Source: Oxytricha trifallax (taxonomy: Eukaryota > Ciliophora > Spirotrichea > Sporadotrichida > Oxytrichidae). Taken from it: a DNA stretch of 64,000 nucleotides. Position numbers and translations under genes: made by a program. The stretch lies in the NCBI GenBank assembly GCA_000711775.1, contig ARYC01001526.1, forward strand, positions 1 to 64,000. The letters are read 5' to 3'. This document shows positions 33,693 through 44,590 of the stretch, piece after piece (position 1 is the first letter of the stretch; each line of letters starts with the position of its first letter). Under the pieces are notes generated by a model, which saw nothing but the letters and a program-made list of their open reading frames with translations, had not been told where the DNA came from and made no database searches.

Positions 33693-35600
33693 CAATGCCC
33701 CCCACAGAACTGAATTTTTTTAAAATTCCAGTTTTAAATCTGGAACTAATTTTTAAATCTAGAATTCTAGATTTGTAAAAGAATTCCAGATTTATATCTG
33801 GAATTCCAGATCTAAATCCGGAACTTAACAAATCCAAATATGAAATTTTTTTTATTTATATGAAAAAATCATTAATAAATTTCTAAATTTTTTTATTTAT
33901 ATTTATGTAATATTTTTGAAATAAATTTCAACTTAGCAAACTTTTTTTAACTTAATTGGTAAATTAGTAATGGTATATTAAAATGAATATATTAATATAG
34001 AGTATATTTTATTTTTTCAAATTCATTTATAAATAGAAACTTTTGACATAATCGACCATACTAGAATAGTCATGATAAGCAGTAATAACTATATAAATAA
34101 ATCCACTTATATAATATAATTGAGGAAAATCATTATTATAAGGATGATTTGAAAATCTAATAGCTTAACATTAAATGCTTTAAACAATACAATTTAATTA
34201 ATTAAATAAATAATAATTTAAGCTGGATTTAAACAACAAAATGTTGCAAGATTAATAAATGAGCATGTACCCAGCTTATTAATTTACTAAAATAACAGTT
34301 TTATGACTAAATTTTACTTAAAATACAACCATTTCAATCACCCTTTTTTATTTGAATTTTTACAAGTTAATTGCCAGTTTATTTTTTAAAAACTTCTAAG
34401 TCTAGAGTTAGCATTTAGAGATTTTTAGTCTTGGAAATCATCACAAAAAATAATGGAGAAGTCAAAAAAAATTATAATATAATCTCGAAATTTAAGGATC
34501 ATAAAATAGTTAGTAAATATTACAAAGTTTAGTAATAGGATGTAAAAATTAAAAACAATAAAATTATGAAATCTATTACTGATTTCAACTAAAGAGTTCA
34601 AGTTTAAATTAGATTGGTAAAATATAGAATTAAATAAATAATCAATTTTTATTTGAGTATTAAACATCATAATTTTTTTATCAATATTTAATATATGGGG
34701 TTTCAATAAAATCTATTATTGTAGGAATACATTCGATTTTGGAAAATGAATTAAAATTAAAATTAATAAATTATTAATTGCCTTCAGTTATGTTTTTGGA
34801 AAATGTCTCCAAACCCTGACAATATTATACTATCTGGATAACCTATTAAAATTAAGAAGGTGGTTGTTATTGCTATAATGATTTTATCTCTTCTCCCAAG
34901 CGAGATAAAACTCTTTTACTATTTTTGGGTGTTAGCTCAAAATCAAAATATCTCGCTTCCTTGGATGATTTAAGAATATTGCCAATAGTAAAGTCCAGTT
35001 AAAATTGCGGGATCTACCGTAGAATCCATTTATTTTTCAATTTTAAGTCTCTTTGGATTTGATAAATGCCATGATTTTAATATTTAATTAAATTAATTTA
35101 AATTCATTTTCCCAAATCGAATGTATTCCTACAATAATAATTAACAAGTATTTATGAAAGATATTTAAAAAACTGCCTATTTGTTTTATTAAAGCCACAG
35201 GAAATTTAAGTTAAGTATTATTTGGTCATAGTAGTGCTAAAGTGAATTTCTTAAGGCAAGCGCAATTAAAATATAGAGATTAAAATTAATTCAAGATGTA
35301 TTACATACCAATTATTATTATTTATCACATATATTTACATAATAAAAAGGGTCATTAATTATCATAGAAAGCTTTTGGAATTTAAATATTATTTGGTAAT
35401 ATTTTAATTAATTTTTAAATGGGTACCATTCATAAAAAAATTTAAAATTGGAAATATAAATGTTAAAAATTTATTAATTTTATTGATTGAGATTCCAGAT
35501 TTACAAAAAAAATCCAGATTTAAATCTGGAATTTTATACAGATCTAGATTCCAATTTAAAACCGGAATTTAAAAACAATCTAGTTCTGTGGGGGGCATCC
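33693..35600. mobile_element. Foldback element with G/C-run ends (family GC-B), hosting a MITE
   Basis: Ends CAATGCCCCCCACAGAACT and AGTTCTGTGGGGGGCATCC are inverted repeats, flanked by identical GAAAATTT (33685-33692 and 35601-35608), a clean 8 bp target duplication. Subterminal regions are packed with palindromic TCCAGATTTAAATCTGGAA-type words (33710-33830 and 35485-35575). The interior is AT-rich without a recognised gene and contains the TA-1 MITE copy d. Confidence 0.8.
34717..35136. mobile_element. MITE, family TA-1 (copy d), nested
   Basis: A 420 bp element with ends TATTGTAGGAATACATTCGA / TCGAATGTATTCCTACAATA, very close to copy a. The inner palindrome is CCCAAGCGAGATAAAAC / TATCTCGCTTCCTTGG. 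It lies inside the GC-B element and so inserted after it. Confidence 0.85.
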
Positions 35601-36030
35601 GAAAATTTGATAAAATAAAGATATATGATATTGGTGAAGTTAAAAATTGTTTAAGCTTCTCGTGTATTTTATGTTTATTAGATTGGAAATTCGAAAAAGA
35701 GGGATTATAGTACTAACAGCACAAATTTATCTCATCTCAAACGATAATTGTTTTTTTATATCATTATTTATAAATTTAAGGTATTATATTAAAGTAGAGT
35801 AAACTTGCTGCTATAAAATCTGTGGGTACCGTCATTAATAAAGTTCACCTAAATATTAAATTTTCAATATCAAATTTCATAAATTTTAATTTAACTAATT
35901 TGTTTTTAATTTATTTCTATATTTGATTCTAAAAACCAAATGAATTTAGCTAATTGAAGAATAATACTAATTTCAAACAATAAAATATATTTTTAATTAT
36001 TTATTTCAGATTAATATATTCCAATATTTG

Positions 36031-36640
36031 GCTATGGGGAAGCATCCTCCCCCCCCCTAATGTATACTTTTTATTTTGTAGTCTGATAGAGTTTTTGACG
36101 CTGAGTAATAGTAGCTAATGAACTTGGGGTGTGCGAGCAATAGTTTTTGAGCTATGACCTCTTATAAGTCAAAAAATTATATATAAAATCATAATAAAAA
36201 TAACAAAAATTTTCAATTTTTCTTCAAATTTTTAATTTTTATAAAATTATCGATTTAAGTGGAAATTTAACAAAATATGTAAATCTTATTTAATTATTAT
36301 TAACAAAATTAAAAAATAAAAATTATTCTCTCTTATAAAAAAATGCAAAAACAATTAGTTTCAATTTATTGTCAATAATTAAATAAGATTTACATATTTT
36401 GTTAAATTTCCACTTAAATCGATAATTTTATAAAAATTAAAAATTTGAAGAAAAATTGAAAATTTTTGTTAATTTTATTATGATTTTATATATAATTTTT
36501 TGACTTATAAGAGGTCATAGCTCAAAAACTATTGCTCGCGTACACCATGTTCATCAGCTACTATTACTCAGCGTTAAAAACTCTATCAGATTACAAAATA
36601 AAAAGTATACATTAGGGGGGGAGGATGCTTCCCCATTATT
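36031..36640. mobile_element. Near-palindromic foldback element with G/C-run ends (family GC-C)
   Basis: Arms of about 270 bp (36034-36300 and 36372-36637) are nearly perfect inverted repeats around a loop of about 70 bp. They start ATGGGGAAGCATCCTCCCCC. CAATATTTG flanks both sides (36022-36030, 36641-36649), an 8-9 bp target duplication. Interior words are AT-rich with no gene. A few mismatches between arms (for example near 36130 and 36540) show it is not a sequencing hairpin. Confidence 0.85.
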
Positions 36641-36649
36641 CAATATTTG

Positions 36650-37250
36650 TATCTGAATTTTTTATAAAAACTACTTCATATTTTAAAAATCCTTACTTTT
36701 TTGAGAAAAAAAAAATTTGAAATATTTTCTTTATTCAATCTATATTTCTGCTAAACTGGTTGCTATTTTATACTATAATAAATCTCAAATTTACGATAAA
36801 TTTGTTTTCTCATACTTTTAAAATTATAACCAATATCTTTAAAAAGCCCATCAAATTAATATGTTTCTTGAAAATTTATTTAACTTATACTTATTAAAGC
36901 TTTGTGCCTACATCATTCATGAATTAAATATCCTTTTTAAATAATTATAATTTATGAATCAAAATTACGCATCCATTTTAAATAGTACTAGCGGTATCTA
37001 ATCATCTTAAAATAATGTTTTTTTTATTAATCTAAAATAAATTTAAGAAATTATAAAATATTTTGCTTTTAGGTAAAAGAATGTAAAAAATAGGGTATAT
37101 GAAAAATGCAAATATAAATGGCAGATTGAGAAAGAATGGGATTTGAATCAAATTATTATGTAATAGCAAACATATTTTATTGTCAATTTGTTTTAATAAT
37201 TTTGCAAATTTGTTATGTTATTCATAGGTTATTATATCCTATTTTTCTCT
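36650..37250. other. AT-rich spacer
   Basis: No gene or repeat recognised. Confidence 0.4.
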
Positions 37251-38057
37251 TCAGATAGACCAGTCAGCAACGATTTATAAGAACTTTCCAATAAGTTGTC
37301 CTCTTTCTGAATCAGTAGATGATTTCAAGTATTCATTAGCTTAATTTGGGTTTTGCTTATTCATATCTCCATCTATTCTGGAAATGAAAGTTGAAGAACC
37401 CTCTCTAATAGCCTTGGTGAATGTCTTGACAACTTTAACAACATTGCAGGTGGCAGTGATTTGAGCAGCAGAATCAGTGGTCTCTTTGTTAATGAGGAAA
37501 ACTTCTGGGAAGTGTCTTGACCATAGATTTTAAACCATCATTGGGTGCCCCACGAATTCTTAGCATTTTAAAAGAAAAAGCTTAGAACTTCAAGAAAAGT
37601 CTGAAGACGCCAACCGCAAAACGTTTAGGCGAATCCTCTTAAACTAAGTGGATTTCATGGGATGCAGAAATGAAATTTATTGTAGGAGTGATCACAGTTG
37701 AAGTCGTTGTATGATTGACATCTTTCAACTTGAACTGACAGGTGGACTGGGTCTCCATTGACACTGAAACCGAATTCATTGCAGTGGGTATGGTCATCAA
37801 AGACTCCTCCAGGATTCTTTTTCTAGCAAGTCTTCATAGCGGTAACTGGTTGCTTGTAAGCATGGTTGACGATCAGCGTGGATGCAGTATTTGAACTCAT
37901 TGCACTTTAAGCCAGTTGAGTGGGCAGTTTCATTGCACATAAGTACTGGACCATCACTAAATTGTTCATCGTGCTTGTGATCTCAGGAGAGATGCTTGAT
38001 TCTGAAATCAGCAAAGGCAAAGACGACTCCTCCGAATGAGAGAACAACCATCTTCAT
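37251..38057 (-). CDS. Cys-rich, probably secreted protein (macronuclear-type gene)
   Basis: GC-richer than its flanks, with sharp edges, as expected for a macronuclear-destined segment. The ATG (rc of 38055-38057) gives MKMVVLSFGGVVFAFADF, a likely signal peptide. Then comes a Cys-rich part (GPVLMCNETAHSTGLKCNEF, KYCIHADRQPC), continued after a shift by KTCQKKNPGGVFDDHTHCNE and SYNDFNCDHSYNKFHFC. A later part reads IHLVQEDSPKRFAVGVFRLF, then INKETTDSAAQITATCNVVK, and ends QIVADWSI before TGA (rc of 37251-37253). About 265 residues with two or three one-base shifts. No family recognised; CNEF-type repeats suggest an extracellular fold. Confidence 0.72.
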
Positions 38058-39680
38058 TTATTAAAGGATTATAATTTATAAATAATTCTAATATTAGAGA
38101 AATAATCTTAATATATCCAAATAATATAGTAATTAACTTAATTTATTTTTTTTTCTCCTATTTTTAACATTCTTTTATAATTTACAAAGTTTAGAAAAAA
38201 ATACATCTTTCTAATATTTACTAAAAAATAGATATAGCCTAAAATTGTATAAATCTAGTATAATTATCTTCATTATTGCATAATTATTAGCTCTCTAGGA
38301 TCATAATATAAGACTATGTTATTATAAATAACTAAATTAATCAATGAAATCCCGCAATTTAGTTATAGACATATTGGCTGGTAAATATTGTTGCGTGTAA
38401 AAATACTATAAATCTATAATAAGGAACTGTAGTATTAATAAAAAGGTTATAATCTTAGATATTTAAATTTATTAGCTTTATGATGGATAAAACATTCTTT
38501 AAAACCATATAAATTAGTTATTTATTTAAGTATATTGTCATTAAAGGTAATTTTCTTGTCTTTATCGCTTATGGTGTTTAAACCTCCTAGATTATTTATG
38601 TCATTTATAACATAAATTGTATCTCTTTCTTAATTTTCTCAATTTATTAGAATATTAGGAGATCCTTATATGCCTCTATAAGAATATATTCATCTTATTT
38701 AATGCACTGCTTAACTAATTATTATGGATAATCTTTAGCACTTTTTCTGATACGTAAAATTTATACATGCCGCCTGAGTAATAACTATATTGTTGACGAG
38801 ATAATAAAAAGATTTTATAATTGTCTTGATTTTTCTATTATGATCGAAAGATCTTTTATGTAGCACCTATCCAATTTCTTTCTCACTTTCACGACAATTA
38901 TGCTAATATAAATTATGAGTATACTTCTATTTCACTCCAAATCATTATGGTAATCTTTTGTATTTTCTTGAGCAATATCAATATTGTTAATATTAGTGAT
39001 GCTCTTTAATAACATCTTTTATTATTCATTACTAAATTACAAATTAACAATAGTAAATTGTTCACTAAAAATATTTCATTGAAGCTCATTAAATACAAAG
39101 TAATTAAAACATTTATTAATTTGATCTATTCAGAATAACTTAATTTAATAAATTTATAAATCAAAAAAAGTTAAATTGCTATATATACATGTAGACATGG
39201 GAGAGTATTTAAAAACTAAATCCTCAAAGAAATCTAAGTAAGTTAATGGTTTTTTATAATTTATTAGAATACACTTAATATATTTAATTATATTTGGGAT
39301 TAAAATACCAATAAATGAGGTTTATGTTTCAGAATAATTTGAAAGTTAGTAGTTTTCAAATAAATAGTAAGATAATTCTTATTTATTAAGATTAAACAAA
39401 GTAAGTTGTTAATACTGGCAGTACTTCAATCAAAATCTTATTAATTTATTAATAAATTATACAAATATTTTTTAATATCTCATATATTTAAAGAATTTGA
39501 ATGATTTTTCCATTTTTTCATGGCTTAATACATGCATTATTCTATCTACTTAAAATAAAAAAAACCTATAATTAATTTTAACAGACTTAGGAAATATTTT
39601 AATAAATCGGGTTTTATATTTAAAGAACTCAAAAATTATTATTTAAATATAGAGTTCAATCAACTCTTTTTTTCAAATTT
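38058..39680. other. AT-rich spacer
   Basis: No gene recognised on either strand by eye. Coding sequence may begin before 39681, where a TGA-free plus-strand frame is already open. Confidence 0.35.
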
Positions 39681-40553
39681 TATTACAGATTACTTTTGTA
39701 AAAATTGAATTAATTTGGATTCTAAGTAACTTCACCGATAAAATTACTTATAAAAACTTATAGCTAGTTAATATTTTTTCTTCAAATTTCAATACAGTTT
39801 CATATATATTTTAAATTTTAAGATTAATTATAATCGTTATTAAGAATATATAGCTCAAGATTAAATAAAAATTTTCTTTTGAATGAAATGAAAACATACT
39901 AAATAACTAAATCATTTAACATTAACTTAAATTTCCTAATCCTAGATAAAGCCTAAATAAGATTTTTAGCTTATATAATTGCCAATAAAGTAACTATAAA
40001 TTGTCTCCTTAGATTATTCAATTCTATGAGAGAATTTTATAAGTATTAACAAAAAGTAGGTACATTCTGCCTTATATTGAGTTAAATATATCCAATAGAT
40101 ATTGCGCTTACAAAGAGTTTCAGATCTAGTCCTTTCTAAGTAAAAAGCTCTTTCGTTCAAAGTTCGTTATGGCGCCAAGAAAATGACTCTTTAATATATG
40201 CATAAGTCAAGCGCAATTATCAGTTAGAGAAAGCTAAGCTTTTGCGATTTTTATTATCTTCTATTTAAAACATACTAATATAATAATGCCTATCCTAATC
40301 TGAGTCTTTCAAATCATCCATTTACATAATATTAATTTAGATTACATAAACACAATATTAAATGATTAGATAGGTTCTAATCTTAATTTATTGCACTTAA
40401 GAATCTTTAAAATCTCCTTAATTTCAAAGCCTTGACTGGATAGTACAGTTATAATAGCATTTACTTTTGAGCAATTATGATTCTCAGATAAATTACCCAA
40501 ATATAGATATTGCAAGAAAATTAATTATTATTAGTTTAGCTTAATGGTTCTGA
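39681..40553 (+). CDS. Long TGA-free frame, possible membrane protein
   Basis: From 39681 to the TGA at 40551-40553 there are 290 codons without TGA, several times the spacing expected by chance at this composition. Text includes LIFFLQISIQFHIYFKFQ, LNFLILDKAQIRFLAYIIAN, CLLRLFNSMREFYKYQQKVG, SPFQVKSSFVQSSLWRQEND and QVKRNYQLEKAKLLRFLLSS. It is hydrophobic with possible membrane helices in the first half. The first ATG fitting a start is not clear. TAA and TAG are abundant as Gln. The coding call is inference from frame length and texture. Confidence 0.45.
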
Positions 40554-41224
40554 TTTAATAAGTAACACTTTGGAATATTAGGTTAAATTCTACCTTAAAT
40601 AGCTTGATTACCAACAAGTTTATAGCAATTATTTTCTTTTAATTACGGATTTATTTAATATAAAAAGATAACAATTGTGTTTCAATTATATCTATAAAGA
40701 TTCCAAATAAATTATGAGGCACTACATAAGCTTGCCACTTTTATGTGAAGATTTAATATGACTTCTTTGCCTTCGATTAAAAGTATAATATACAACCTTT
40801 TGTGATTCAGTTGCCTTCATTTCCATTGTAAAGTGCTTTTGTCGATTAAATTATCAGTTTATAATTTACACTTGTTTTTATTTATAAATTAAATATCTAA
40901 AAATTTAACTAGTTCAAACAATAAGTCGCAATTTTGATAATTTTTATGGATATTTTATCTGCAATTTAAGCTCTAATAATTTAGTAAATTATATTTTGCT
41001 TCAATGGTATGTCTCTTTCATGATTATATTTCTTTCTCTATCAAAATAAAAGCTGTATATTTCTGAAATAAAAAAATAGATTTCTTAAAAAATACTTTGA
41101 TTTGTTTTTTCTGCATACCATAAAAAAGTATTATTTATAATCCTTTAATAAGATTTCCATTATTAATTAAGTTTTTTATCAGAAAAATATAGTCATTTTT
41201 AATAAAATAAAATTAATAATCTTT
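40554..41224. other. AT-rich spacer
   Basis: No gene or repeat recognised before the palindrome at 41225. Confidence 0.35.
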
Positions 41225-41856
41225 AAAGCTAATATAGTCTTTTAAGAGTGAATATAAATTTAAAATGCAAAAGTGCTGTGTAAAAAGCATTAGAATTGCT
41301 TGGAGTGTAGTCTTAATATAGTAATCTTACTCATCATCATCACACTATCTTACTTTTCTTGTTCTTGTTGAATTCCTCAAAGATATTGGGCTTTGGTTCC
41401 TTATCTTACTGTCGTCAAAACCCGCTGTTCTTCGGGTGCTACAGCTGCAACCTCAGCCACTTCTCACTTTAAGAGCACTATATCAGGATTGCTGTGATAG
41501 GAGGACACTCCATTATGTTTAGCCAAAATTTAATTATTTTGAGATATTTAAATTTTGACTAAACATAATGGAGTGTCCTCCTCTCACAGCAATCCTGATA
41601 TAGTGCTCTTAAAGTGAGAAGTGGCTGAGGTTGCAGCTGTAGCACCAGAAGAACAGCGGGTTTTTACGACAGTAAGATAAGGAGCCAAAGCCCAATATCT
41701 TTGAGGAATTCAACAAGAACAAGAAAAGTAAGATAGTGTGATGATGATGAGTAAGATTACTATATTAAGACTACACTCCAAGCAATTCTAATGCTTTTTA
41801 CACAGCACTTTTGCATTTTAAATTTATATTCACTCTTAAAAGACTATATTAGCTTT
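41225..41856. repeat. 632 bp palindrome carrying two inverted copies of a coding segment
   Basis: Arms 41225-41531 and 41546-41856 are inverted copies, about 97-98% identical, with a loop of about 14 bp near 41538. Unlike the neighbouring foldback elements, the arms are GC-richer and contain protein-coding text. Arm differences (for example A/C near 41498 versus 41583, and G/T near 41423 versus 41656) show two diverged genomic copies. No target duplication found. Confidence 0.85.
41568..41741 (+). CDS. Small coding segment in palindrome arm (57 codons)
   Basis: ATG 41568 to TGA 41739-41741, uninterrupted. It reads MECPPLTAILIQCSQSEKWL at the start and RQQDKEPKPNIFEEFNKNKK near the end (C-terminus KSKIV). 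TAG and TAA are Gln. The inverted copy on the minus strand (41340-41513) has the same frame but a G creates an early TGA after NSGF, so only the right-arm copy is whole. It looks like the 3' end of a larger gene. A second overlapping frame (VAEVAAVAPEEQ) is also protein-like, so a shift within the segment is possible. Confidence 0.5.
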
Positions 41857-42700
41857 ATAGATAAAAGTTAATATTACTTTCTCCTAATTTTTGATAATAA
41901 TAAAATAATTATATTTGTTATAATAAATAGCCTATCTAAAAAAGTCAGTTTACTTAAAGCATCAGACTATCAAATGCTTATTATTTCCTGGTTGCTTACC
42001 AAGCAACTCTGTAATTAGCTGCCTCTTTCCTACTGTAAAATTATGGAGCAGCTTATGCTTTATTAATGACTATAGTACTGTATGGTATTATTTACCAAAA
42101 AAATATATTATTTTTTTAATGAATTAGCTACACTCCCAATTTAAAAATAATATCTATTTATTAAAATTGAGTCTCGAAAGCTTAATAGTTATTTGCTAGT
42201 TCTGCCAACTTATCTTTCAATTTCTTAAAGTCATAATCACTTTATATATTTATATATTAAAAAGTTTATTTTTATTTACAAGACAAGATATATATGTTCT
42301 TTTATGAAGTGAACATTTATGTATATTTATAGTTTAAAATAATTATCAATAAAATTAGAAACACAGAATGGGTATACTAAGCAAAATACAACGAGACATT
42401 ATACAAAAAGGCAATAAGAACACAGACTTCTCACACCTATCCCTCAATTTGTTATAGAAGTTATAAAAACTAACAAGAACACAAGGGGATATCACATGCT
42501 TGAAATTATTATATTTATAGCCTGAAAAATCACCAGAAAAAGCTATGCAATAATCAACTAGTTCCAGCTTCACCTCTCAAAAATTCTATTTAAAGAAGCT
42601 AACAACTGTGAAGTTGTCCAACTATGGACTCAATAACTTTTGTAGATGCTAAGACTAGCTTCTATAAACATCAAATTCATAAAACCCCAACAGGTCTCCA
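41857..42700. other. AT-rich spacer
   Basis: No gene recognised. The LINE-like coding text begins after about 42700. Confidence 0.35.
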
Positions 42701-42719
42701 ACAAAACGCCGTCTCTTAT

Positions 42720-43968
42720 AGGAATTTGAGCCTCCTAAAATCCTCTCTGAAGTGCCAGTTCTACCACCGAATGACTTGTTTTTCAGAATGTTAAGGAAGA
42801 CTCACAGTACTAAATACCAGATAGACCTAGAACCTAACCCAAAAAAGGGATAGAATTACCAAAAGAGTAATCTACCCTCAAAACGAATCGGATTGGGGTC
42901 AAAAGAGGAAAAATAAATATATGATAAATATGATTAAACAAACTCATATTCAGAAAAGTCTAGCTAGTACACGTACTACGAAGAGACACACAGGGAAGAA
43001 GTTGAGGTTGACCTCTCAAACTCCTATCTTAGAATCTAAGTTAGAAAACAATCAACGTAATTTATGTCACGGACATAATTTAGTTCTAAATAGGAAATTA
43101 ATAAGAAATCGACTTTTAAAATATATTACTACATATGGATCCTAATTTAAAACTTAATAATTATTAAATTCATTAATACTAAACAGGACCTAGCTTAGAA
43201 TCAATGTAAACTATCACAAAAGGCCTAACTCTAACCCAGATTTGACGCTAGTGAAGCCTGTGTCTTTATATGGATCAATACTATCTCAACTCCTAACAAT
43301 ATAAAAGTGTCAAACAAATGACAGACGCCATCACAGCCATTTATAGAAACCTCAACCATGAACTCCTTATAAAACTAGTTAAGATGGACGACAGCGAACT
43401 AGGAGAACATATAAAAGACAAAATTGGCACAATGGGTAACACCCCACCAGAAGTTATTGGGTTTATAAGACTCCCCTTTACATACACATCCTTAAGAATG
43501 TTACGGTAAACGAAGCATCATGCATCTCAATAGATGCAGATTTCCACTCTCTCTCATGAACAAAGTCGAAATCTAAGTCATATGCCTACAAAAACACGCC
43601 TACTTCCTGAAGAACAACCTAGTTTAACTAATCACCACGAGGCTAAAACAAACTATAGCTCTGATACTACTAAAGTTCTCAATTTCAGTTAAGAATTTCG
43701 ATAGTCAATTCAAATTTAAGGAACTAGGAAATAGAGTCCAAATACTTAACCAAAGAAAACAACTAGGAAGAAAAGGAAAGAACCCAAGAAGAAATCAAAG
43801 AAATAACAACAAAAGAAAAGGAAGAAGATGAAGATGAATACTTAGTTTAAAGCTTAGGAGAGAATCTCCTAACCAACCTAAAAGGGCTTGTCCCTTACAC
43901 ACTATCAAGTGATTAAGATCGGGGGTCCTCAGAGACCTCAATGTGATCAAATTATTATTATTATTATA
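42720..43968 (+). mobile_element. LINE-type retrotransposon, 3' part (copy 4), with long open frame
   Basis: A TGA-free plus-strand frame runs from about 42750 to 43321: PVLPPNDLFFRMLRKTHSTK, then QIYDKYDQTNSYSEKSSQYT and SNSYLRIQVRKQSTQF. A second frame follows from ATG 43318 (MTDAITAIYRNLNHELLIKL). The conserved pieces KNVTVNEASCISIDADF, a Lys/Glu-rich stretch and GENLLTNLKGLVPYTLSSDQ then lead to DRGSSETSM and TGA (about 43942). The tail is (ATT)n (43951-43968). From about 43050 it is homologous to 28380-29275. No RT motif visible. This is a LINE family ORF region of unknown role. Confidence 0.6.
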
Positions 43969-44590
43969 AATAATATATAATATATAAATGAATTAGATAT
44001 AACTTGTAATATATAAATAAGTAAATATAAAAATAATTAATTATAAATACTTGCTTAAAATTAATAAGAATCTTTATTATTTCGATTAGGTGGATCATGT
44101 TGACTGACGAAATATGTAAGTTACAAGAACAAATCAAAATTTATTTTTTTTAAGAGGTCAAGCCAAGTAAAAGTAGATGATCCTAAAGGCAGAAAACTTT
44201 TAGAGTACCTTAAATACTTAGAGAAGCTAGACTGAATATGCAGAAGGTCGCAAAATACATAAATATTTGAAAAGATGAAATTGTTTTTGTTTAGATATTT
44301 ATTTATGATAATTATTTTATAAATATTCTAATTCACTTGTATTAGTTTCTTACTAAAGAGAATCAATTTTTGCAATTTTAGTAAATTATTACTTAATTAG
44401 ATTAAAGTTATTAAAATAAATAAACAAAATTTAAGGAGTATACAAGCAATTTGCATTAATAATAATTAGAAATTACGAAGCACCTCAATTACATTTGAAT
44501 AGAAGAAAAATAAAAACATTAAACTCCGCTAGTTATTTAACCAGTTTATGATGAAAAAATAAACAATCAATAAATAAGATAAATTACTTT
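43969..44590. other. AT-rich spacer
   Basis: No gene or repeat recognised. Confidence 0.35.

Noticed and set aside
36031..36640. Assembly artefact (hairpin read) for the near-palindrome
   Set aside because: The arms differ at several bases, a unique loop is present, and identical 8-9 bp words flank the element as expected for an insertion.
42355..42573. Minus-strand 72-codon ORF under the standard code
   Set aside because: No conserved motif; it looks like a chance frame in AT-rich sequence upstream of the plus-strand LINE.
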